Source: Verrucomicrobia bacterium UBA1731
GTDB lineage: Bacteria > Verrucomicrobiota > Kiritimatiellia > RFP12 > UBA1067
Length of the DNA: 7,038 nt
Direction of reading: 5' to 3'
NCBI GenBank assembly: GCA_002317575.1
Contig: DCIH01000111.1
Location: 52,621 to 59,658 of the forward strand
Positions 1 to 5,116 of this stretch are shown here, piece by piece. Under the pieces are notes generated by a model. The model did not search any database, was not told the DNA's origin, and saw only the letters and a program-made list of their open reading frames with translations. Made by a program: the position numbers and the translations under genes. Each line of letters opens with the position of its first letter. The stretch's first letter is position 1.

Positions 1-329
1 AGGACAACTGCGCGGTGATGGCGGTGAAGGAGATGCGCGACTTCCTCGAGAACGGCAATGTCGTCAACTCGGTGAACTACCCGGCGTGCTCGCTGGGGCC
101 CTGCAACAAGGCCGGCCGCATCGCGATCTGCCACAAGAACGAGGCGAACATGATCGGCACATTCACCTCGATCCTCGGCAACGCCAAGGTTAACATCGAC
201 GCGATCGCGAACAAGAGCCGCGGCGAATTCGCCTACACGCTCATAGACGTCGATTCGCCCGTGCCAGCCGATGTGGTCGACGCGCTGGCGAAGAGCGAGT
301 CCGTCATCCGCGTGCGTGTGGTCAAATAA
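1..329 (+). CDS. serA: D-3-phosphoglycerate dehydrogenase, C-terminal part (5' truncated by window edge)
   Basis: This is the last ~109 residues of SerA, which oxidises 3-phosphoglycerate to 3-phosphohydroxypyruvate with NAD+, the first step of cytoplasmic serine synthesis. The frame is already open at base 3. It reads NCAVMAVKEMRDFLENGNVV, the end of the catalytic/nucleotide-binding region in the ~390-residue SerA family, then NSVNYPACSLGPC and a C-terminal ACT domain starting at about base 114. In the ACT domain the H-x-N pair (codons at 132 and 138) and the Asn of VNI (codon at 192) align by eye with the residues that bind the inhibitor serine in E. coli SerA (His344, Asn346, Asn364), so feedback inhibition is plausible. 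An ATG at base 15 is internal, not the start. The stop codon lies two bases before gspF, suggesting co-transcription. Confidence 0.93.
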   Translation, partial: DNCAVMAVKEMRDFLENGNVVNSVNYPACSLGPCNKAGRIAICHKNEANMIGTFTSILGNAKVNIDAIANKSRGEFAYTLIDVDSPVPADVVDALAKSESVIRVRVVK

Positions 330-331
330 CG

Positions 332-1483
332 ATGGTCAAAACCCGGTCACAGGTTCCGGCGAAGCGGAAGAAGGCCGCGCCCGCGAAAAGCGCGGGCGGC
401 TCCGGCTTCAGCTGGAACATGCAGATCGGCGGCGGCGGCGAGCCGGTGATGAAGCGCGCGGATGTGCTGCTCTTCACCGGCGAGCTCGCCGACCTTCTGG
501 ACGCGGGCATGACGCTCGGCCAGGCGCTGGCGTGTCTCGCGAACCAGGGCGAGGAGGAAAGCGCGCAGCGGCGCATCGCCAAGGATCTGGCCGAGCGCAT
601 TGCGAACGGCGAGAACTTCTCCGACGCCGTGGCGCGGCATCCCAAGACGTTTCCGCCGCTGTACGGCAACATGCTGCGCGCGGGCGAGGCCTCGGGCGCG
701 ATGACGGAAGTGCTCGGGCGGCTCGTGGAGCATTACGAGCGCAACGACGCGATGACGTCGAAGATCAAGGGCGCCTTGGCGTATCCGTGCATCGTGCTCG
801 GATTCGGCGTGGCGGCCGTGGTGCTGATGCTCACGTGGATCATCCCCAAGTTTCAGAAGATGTTCGACGCGATGGGCACGAAGCTGCCGGGCCCCACGCT
901 GTTCCTCGTGGGGTTGAGCGAATTCCTGATCTCATACGGTTGGCTCGTCCTCGTCGGTCTCGTGGCGGGGGCCGTCCTTTTCCTCAAGTGGCGCAAGACG
1001 CCGCAGGGCCGCCTGACGACGGACGGGTGGCTTCTGAGGATTCCGCTCGTGAAGGGTATCGTGGCGACGGGCGCGTATTCGTCGCTGGCCTTCACGCTCA
1101 AGACGCTTCTGACGAACGGCGTCAACGTGCTGAACGCGCTTCGGATCCTGGAATCGACCTGCGGCAACGCCGTGATCGGCGAGGCGCTCGCGACGGCGCG
1201 CAGGCGCGTGACGGACGGCACATCCATTTCGGGGCCGCTCGCGGCGAGCGGCGCGTTTCCGCGGATGATGACGGACATGCTCGCGGTGGGCGAGCAGGCC
1301 GGAAACCTGACGTCGTCGCTGGAGCACATCGGCAAGCGCTACCAGAAGGATATGGACCGCAACATCTCGTCGTTGACGAACGCGCTCGGTCCGATCCTGA
1401 TCGGCATGATCGCGGTGCCGGTGGGTTTCGTGATCTACGCGATCGTGAGCGCCGTGTTCGGCGTGTCGAACGGGTTGGGGTAA
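332..1483 (+). CDS. gspF: Type II secretion system inner-membrane platform protein GspF
   Basis: This polytopic inner-membrane protein (383 aa) forms the T2SS assembly platform that couples the cytoplasmic ATPase to pseudopilus growth. Two T2SF repeats are visible: residues ~46-170, opening with FTGELADLLDAGM, and ~248-375, opening with AYSSLAFTLKTLLTNG. Each has the family Gly-Glu motif (RAGEASGAM and AVGEQAGNL). Hydrophobic segments lie at ~153-172, ~203-219 and ~353-376, the usual three-helix topology. The N-terminus is odd: the ~60-residue domain that normally precedes the first repeat is replaced by ~40 residues rich in Lys, Ala, Pro and Gly. Start choice: ATG 332 has no clear Shine-Dalgarno but sits 2 nt after the serA stop, where translational coupling could serve. 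Codons 332-448 keep the high GC third positions of the gene, which supports the long form. ATG 449 is the alternative. Confidence 0.9.
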   Translation: MVKTRSQVPAKRKKAAPAKSAGGSGFSWNMQIGGGGEPVMKRADVLLFTGELADLLDAGMTLGQALACLANQGEEESAQRRIAKDLAERIANGENFSDAVARHPKTFPPLYGNMLRAGEASGAMTEVLGRLVEHYERNDAMTSKIKGALAYPCIVLGFGVAAVVLMLTWIIPKFQKMFDAMGTKLPGPTLFLVGLSEFLISYGWLVLVGLVAGAVLFLKWRKTPQGRLTTDGWLLRIPLVKGIVATGAYSSLAFTLKTLLTNGVNVLNALRILESTCGNAVIGEALATARRRVTDGTSISGPLAASGAFPRMMTDMLAVGEQAGNLTSSLEHIGKRYQKDMDRNISSLTNALGPILIGMIAVPVGFVIYAIVSAVFGVSNGLG

Positions 1484-1496
1484 GAAAGGGGAAAAC

Positions 1497-1904
1497 ATGA
1501 ACAATCAGATCAGCAAAGAGGCGGTGCGCCGGGGCAAAGAGGGTTTCTCGCTCATCGAGCTCATCATCGCGGTGTCCATTCTGGCGATTCTGTCGGCGGT
1601 GGCCGTCACGAATGTCAAGAAGCACATCGACAAGACGAACAAGGTGGCGACGATGGAGACGATCCAGGCCATCTCGAGCGCGCTCACCACGTATTCGCTC
1701 GATCACGGCGGCAAGTATCCCGAATCGCTCAATGCCCTCGTCGAGGGCGACGATCCGGACATCAAGGGCGGCGCCGACGCGCTGAACGACGCCTGGGCGC
1801 AGGAGATCAAGTACGAGCGCCTTAAGAACGGGCGCGACTTCAAGCTCACATCGGCCGGTCCCGACGGCGATTTCGGCACGGACGACGACCTGACGAGCAA
1901 GTGA
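1497..1904 (+). CDS. gspG: Type II secretion major pseudopilin GspG
   Basis: This is the main subunit of the periplasmic pseudopilus (135 aa). The prepilin signal has a basic leader of 16 residues, with cleavage predicted between Gly16 and Phe17 in KEG|FSLIELI. Glu21 is the +5 glutamate, and the hydrophobic N-terminal helix runs to about residue 40. The globular part contains the GspG-type YSLDHGGKYPESLNALV segment. The C-terminus SAGPDGDFGTDDD (residues 119-131) is the Asp-rich loop that binds calcium in characterised GspG proteins and separates this protein from type IV pilins. Its length is close to the family norm. AAGGGGA at 1486-1492 is a good Shine-Dalgarno for ATG 1497, and the gene follows gspF by 13 nt. 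Processing would need a prepilin peptidase, which is not encoded here. Confidence 0.95.
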   Translation: MNNQISKEAVRRGKEGFSLIELIIAVSILAILSAVAVTNVKKHIDKTNKVATMETIQAISSALTTYSLDHGGKYPESLNALVEGDDPDIKGGADALNDAWAQEIKYERLKNGRDFKLTSAGPDGDFGTDDDLTSK

Positions 1905-1930
1905 TTGCCCGTCGGGAAGCGGAGGGTGCG

Positions 1931-2653
1931 ATGCGCCGCGGCTTCACGCTCGTCGAACTGCTCGTGGTGGTGGCCGTCGTCGCGGCGATGCTCGGCGCCG
2001 CCGTCTTGAGCGTCGCCACGGGAACGCAGTCCGCGCGGCTCCGGAACGCCGTGCGCGGCGTCAAGCAGTTCGGCCGCCATGCGCGCGCCATGGCGCTCCT
2101 GCGCCAGGCGCCGTACATGATGACCGTGTCCGAGATCTGGAACGGAAACGATTTCGTCAAGACGCGCATCGTGGTGAAGGGCACGTCCGCGTCGTCCGGC
2201 GCCGGCGTCCGGGCCGCCGGGCCGATGATGGACGTCACGGGCAACTGCGTCGGCGGCGAAGACGGCGACGCAGGCGCCGCGGAATCGCCGCTCGCCAATC
2301 TCGGCGAAGAGCCGAAGGAATACGAAGGCGTTCGCATCAGAGTCGAAATGCTGGCGGATGACGGGCGCTCGAAGCAGCGCGAGAAATCCGGCGTGTCCGT
2401 GTTCAGCAACGTCGACTTCCTGCGCGGGCAGATGTCTGAAGCGAAGACCGGCGACGCGAAGACCGACGACGCCGGCGGATCGGATGTGTCGGAAGACGCG
2501 GCGCACGAGCCCGTTTCGGTCATCTACGAGACGAACGGACGGTGCCGTCCCCATCTCGTCACCGTGTACGCGGACGGTCAGGACGAGGATTCCGGACGGA
2601 AGATCCGCTTCGACCGTTTCGGCGGCGTGCACGAAGGGGAGGACGAGAAGTGA
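1931..2653 (+). CDS. gspH: Type II secretion minor pseudopilin GspH-like
   Basis: This is a minor pseudopilin of the T2SS tip (240 aa). The leader MRRG is followed by FTLVELL with Glu9 at +5, and the hydrophobic helix extends to ~residue 29. I chose ATG 1931 because GGAGG at 1921-1925 sits 5 nt upstream and the resulting leader matches that of GspJ. A GTG at 1901, overlapping the gspG stop, would add ten residues but has no Shine-Dalgarno. Assignment to GspH rests on gene order and the N-terminus; the globular part is divergent. The protein is longer than the usual ~170-190 aa. The extra length lies in a Gly/Ala/Asp-rich stretch around residues 90-125 and an acidic low-complexity stretch at ~168-190 that includes a tandem AKTGD/AKTDD duplication. 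Two cysteines, C106 and C205, could pair in the periplasm. It overlaps gspI by 4 nt. Confidence 0.82.
   Translation: MRRGFTLVELLVVVAVVAAMLGAAVLSVATGTQSARLRNAVRGVKQFGRHARAMALLRQAPYMMTVSEIWNGNDFVKTRIVVKGTSASSGAGVRAAGPMMDVTGNCVGGEDGDAGAAESPLANLGEEPKEYEGVRIRVEMLADDGRSKQREKSGVSVFSNVDFLRGQMSEAKTGDAKTDDAGGSDVSEDAAHEPVSVIYETNGRCRPHLVTVYADGQDEDSGRKIRFDRFGGVHEGEDEK
1937..1962 (+). repeat. 26-nt exact direct repeat, copy 1 (gspH 5' end)
   Basis: These 26 bases encode the RGFTLVELL prepilin motif of gspH and are identical base for base to 3159-3184 in gspJ; the match stops at both flanks. The protein motif is expected to be conserved, but the same choice at every synonymous site is more than the motif requires. 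Strong codon bias or past conversion between paralogous pseudopilin genes could both explain it. Confidence 0.75.
2441..2470 (+). repeat. 15-bp tandem duplication inside gspH
   Basis: Two adjacent in-frame 15-bp units occupy 2441-2455 and 2456-2470 and differ at a single base (G/A). They encode AKTGD and AKTDD (residues 171-180) within an acidic linker of the minor pseudopilin. The near-identity suggests a fairly recent slippage or unequal-crossover duplication in a region under weak structural constraint. Confidence 0.8.
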
Positions 2654-3156
2654 ATCGCCGTGCCGGCTTTTCGCTTGTGGAGGTGCTGGTGGCGAGCGTG
2701 ATCCTCGCCACGGGCCTGCTGGCCATCCTGGCGGCCATGACGCAGAGCCAGCGGCTGATGATGGCGTCCAAGCGGTTCGAAGACGCGCAGTATGTGTTCT
2801 GCCTGGGCGAGATGGTACATCCCGTGCCGCCGTCCGACAAGGTCACGGACGATCCGCTGGAGAACGATCTGCTCAACGTCGAGGAGACGACGGCGGCGGA
2901 ACTCATCCAGGAACTCGAAAGCGACGGCAACCAGCGGCTCAACCTGTCGCGCGAACGCGAACAGGAGCTGGAGACGTACACATTCACGCGCGAAGTGGAC
3001 GAGTATGAAGAGGACGCCAAAGGCCGCAGTTCGGACGAGATCCTCGAGGCAAACGGCAAGCTCTACACGATCCGAACCACGGTTCGCTGGGGCGGAAAGC
3101 ATTACGGCGCGAAGCAGGAAGAGGATGTCACGGTGCGCCTGTGGAGGAAGGAATGA
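2650..3156 (+). CDS. gspI: Type II secretion minor pseudopilin GspI
   Basis: This minor pseudopilin (168 aa) should form the tip complex with GspJ and GspK. The start is GTG 2650: it overlaps the gspH stop (GTGA) and has GGGGAGGA at 2636-2643, six bases upstream. The N-terminus MNRRAG|FSLVEVLVASVILATG shows the cleavage glycine (G6), Phe7 at +1, Glu11 at +5 and the GspI-like EVLVA-ILATG pattern. GspI is normally about 120-130 aa. The extra length here is a hydrophilic, strongly acidic middle (roughly residues 57-135, many Glu/Asp), before a C-terminal YTIRTTVRW strand and VTVRLWRK end that resemble the usual GspI beta-sheet finish. Identity as GspI rests on the N-terminal pattern, the size class and its place between gspH and gspJ. 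Confidence 0.87.
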   Translation: MNRRAGFSLVEVLVASVILATGLLAILAAMTQSQRLMMASKRFEDAQYVFCLGEMVHPVPPSDKVTDDPLENDLLNVEETTAAELIQELESDGNQRLNLSREREQELETYTFTREVDEYEEDAKGRSSDEILEANGKLYTIRTTVRWGGKHYGAKQEEDVTVRLWRKE

Positions 3157-3950
3157 AACGCGGCTTCACGCTCGTCGAACTGCTGGCGGCGACGCTCATC
3201 ATGGCCATCATGATGACGGCGGGATTCTTCGCCTTCAACCAGGTGCTGCACGCCTGGAGCAAGGGCGAGCGCACGGTGACGCGTCTGCAGATGGCGGACT
3301 ACGCCATCGCCCAGGTCGTGTCCGCGCTGCGGAGCGCCTATTATCCGACCACGGGCTCGGACTCGAACAAGTACGGCTTCATGCTCATGAACGGAAACGA
3401 CGGCGACGACGAGGACAAGTCGGATTCCATCCAGTGGAGCAAGCTCGGATCGGCGATCGTCGGATCGGACTCGGAGCTTTCGGAGACGATCCACACGGTG
3501 CGGCTGTTCGTCCGCGAAGAGACGGAGGATTCGCCGCGCGGGCTCTACTTCAAGGCGGGAGCGTTCGACCTGGTGGACGACGAAGAGGGCGAAGAGCGCG
3601 ATTTCGAGGACGACGACGAACGGGACGGCTATCCGCCGGAACTGATCGCCGAAGGTTTCCAGGGATTCAACTGCCGCGTGCTCGACAAAAACGAGCCGTT
3701 CAAGTCGGACGGCAGGTGGAACTGGCAAGACGTCTGGAATACGTCCAACTGCATACCGCGCGCCGTGGAGTTGACGTTCTTCCTCGAACCCGCAACGGAT
3801 CGGGACGAGCCGATCGTGGTCAAGCGCATCGTCGAAATCCCCCTGTGGAACATTTCGCAGAATCCCATATCCGCCTCGTCGGACGGCAAGGACGGAAAAG
3901 AAGGCGGCAGGGGCGGCAGGAGCGGCGGCGCCCCGGGAGGCGTCCGATGA
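3153..3950 (+). CDS. gspJ: Type II secretion minor pseudopilin GspJ
   Basis: This is the GspJ-type minor pseudopilin of the tip complex (265 aa). ATG 3153 overlaps the gspI stop (ATGA), and GGAGG at 3143-3147 lies 5 nt upstream. A short leader MKRG precedes FTLVELLAATLIMAIMM, with Glu9 at +5. The body has GspJ-like features: LQMADYAIAQVVSALRS after the helix and a C-terminal half ending in RAVELTFFLEP followed by VVKRIVEIPLW. Additions are an acidic block at residues ~142-158 (DDEEGEERDFEDDDERD) and a C-terminal 22-residue tail (244-265) made almost wholly of Gly, Lys, Arg, Ser and Asp. Cysteines 174 and 200 may form a disulfide. It is longer than typical GspJ (~200-240 aa). It overlaps gspK by 4 nt. 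Confidence 0.87.
   Translation: MKRGFTLVELLAATLIMAIMMTAGFFAFNQVLHAWSKGERTVTRLQMADYAIAQVVSALRSAYYPTTGSDSNKYGFMLMNGNDGDDEDKSDSIQWSKLGSAIVGSDSELSETIHTVRLFVREETEDSPRGLYFKAGAFDLVDDEEGEERDFEDDDERDGYPPELIAEGFQGFNCRVLDKNEPFKSDGRWNWQDVWNTSNCIPRAVELTFFLEPATDRDEPIVVKRIVEIPLWNISQNPISASSDGKDGKEGGRGGRSGGAPGGVR
3159..3184 (+). repeat. 26-nt exact direct repeat, copy 2 (gspJ 5' end)
   Basis: This is the second copy of the repeat at 1937-1962, here in the start of gspJ. The two are in direct orientation 1222 bp apart, so recombination between them would delete gspI and fuse the gspH leader to the gspJ body in frame. Confidence 0.75.
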
Positions 3951-5116
3951 CGGGAAAGCGCGGAAGCGCCCTGGTGCTGGCGATCTGGATCATCGCCGTC
4001 CTGTCCATTCTCGTGATGAATTTCGCGGGCGAAGCGCGGCTCACCACGGGCGTCAACCTGTACATCCGCGAACGCGTGCACGTGTTCAATCTCACGGAAG
4101 CCGGCCGCGCCGTCGCCGAAGTCGTGATGCTCAACTACAAGAATGTCGCGGACGCGTCCGAAGACGAGACGGACGAGCAGTACGAGGAAGCGCTCGAGAA
4201 GAACCGCTGGCTCCAGCCCGAGCGCGACCTCAAGACGGGCCGATGCCGCATCGGACCCATGCCCGTGGACCACCTCAACCCCGACGCGGGCATCGTGACG
4301 GTGGAAATCACCACGAAAGAGTCGAAGTTCAACATCAACACGCTGTACCAGGGCGGGGATGCCAACTACCGTGACATCTGGGAGCTGGTCCTCGAGCAGA
4401 CGGGCGTACCCGAAGACGAGCGCGACCCGTTCATCGACCAGTGGAACGATTGGCGCGACAACGATTCCGCCAAGACCGGTGACGAAGGCGCCGAGGAGGA
4501 GGAATACCGCAAATACGACGGGACGTCGAAGAACAGGATCGACCGGCTTGGATACAAGCCGCGCAACAACGAGATCCCCGACCTGAAGGAGCTTGCCAAG
4601 ATCATCGCGTTCCGCGAGCATCCCGGCGTGCTCACCGGCGGCGTCTACGATCCGGAAGAGGAACGCGAGCAGGACCGGATCGTCTGCACGAACGTCATCA
4701 TGAAGGTGTTCGACGTGATCGGTTCCGGCAAGATTAATGTGAACACGGCGTCCAAGGAGGTGCTGAAGATCATCCCCGGCATCGGCGACGCCGACAACGA
4801 GGGCGAGGCGGACGATATCGCCGAATCGATCTGCAGGATCCGCGACGCGGGAAACGCCGACGCCGATCGGAAGTTCGCGCAGGACGACGATTACGGTCCG
4901 TTCAAGGACTGGAACGATCTCGTGACGCGCATGGATCGTCTGGGCGGTTCGGAGACGATCGGCTCCGCCGCGCAGAACTATCTCATATTCGCGCCAGAGA
5001 CATATTTCGAGATTGCGATCACGGGCACGTCGCTGGGCATTTCCCACACGGTGAAGGGCGTGGCGATGGTGAAGGACAACAAGGTCGTGTACCTGCGTTG
5101 GCAGGAGGATCCGTAA
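3947..5116 (+). CDS. gspK: Type II secretion minor pseudopilin GspK
   Basis: This is the largest minor pseudopilin (389 aa), which caps the pseudopilus tip and starts its assembly. ATG 3947 overlaps the gspJ stop (ATGA), with GGGAGG at 3935-3940 upstream. The leader MTGKRG is followed by SALVLAIWIIAVLSILVM. Position +5 is Leu11, not Glu, which is the mark of GspK. The GspK body contains KFNINTLYQ (from residue 127), a charged domain with the DQWNDWRDND motif, and GKINVNTASKEVLKIIPGIG (from residue 261), the helix-hairpin-helix-like segment of the family. The C-terminus EIAITGTSLG is followed by the final strands. At 389 aa it is longer than the common ~300-330, with acidic insertions (EDETDEQYEEALE; DEGAEEEEYRKY). 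Cysteines are at 100, 247 and 296. The stop codon directly abuts recN. Confidence 0.93.
   Translation: MTGKRGSALVLAIWIIAVLSILVMNFAGEARLTTGVNLYIRERVHVFNLTEAGRAVAEVVMLNYKNVADASEDETDEQYEEALEKNRWLQPERDLKTGRCRIGPMPVDHLNPDAGIVTVEITTKESKFNINTLYQGGDANYRDIWELVLEQTGVPEDERDPFIDQWNDWRDNDSAKTGDEGAEEEEYRKYDGTSKNRIDRLGYKPRNNEIPDLKELAKIIAFREHPGVLTGGVYDPEEEREQDRIVCTNVIMKVFDVIGSGKINVNTASKEVLKIIPGIGDADNEGEADDIAESICRIRDAGNADADRKFAQDDDYGPFKDWNDLVTRMDRLGGSETIGSAAQNYLIFAPETYFEIAITGTSLGISHTVKGVAMVKDNKVVYLRWQEDP

Noticed and set aside
271..1500. A 409-codon open frame in another + frame over gspF
   Set aside because: The translation is Arg/Gly-rich low-complexity sequence with no family features, while the overlapping GspF frame has clear domains and membrane helices. 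It is a composition shadow.
3890..3935. GGC-rich repeats as a mobile or regulatory repeat element
   Set aside because: They are in frame at the end of gspJ, irregular, and explained by Gly codons in a GC-rich genome.
2792..3946. Upstream extension of the gspK frame through gspI/gspJ
   Set aside because: The frame stays open but the residues are Arg-rich nonsense. The prepilin leader MTGKRG with its Shine-Dalgarno fixes the start at 3947.
1497..5116. Type IV pilus or competence pilus operon instead of T2SS
   Set aside because: GspG has the Asp-rich C-terminal calcium loop, and GspK has the no-Glu5 leader and INVNTA motif, both T2SS traits; no pilT, pilM-Q or comE genes are seen.
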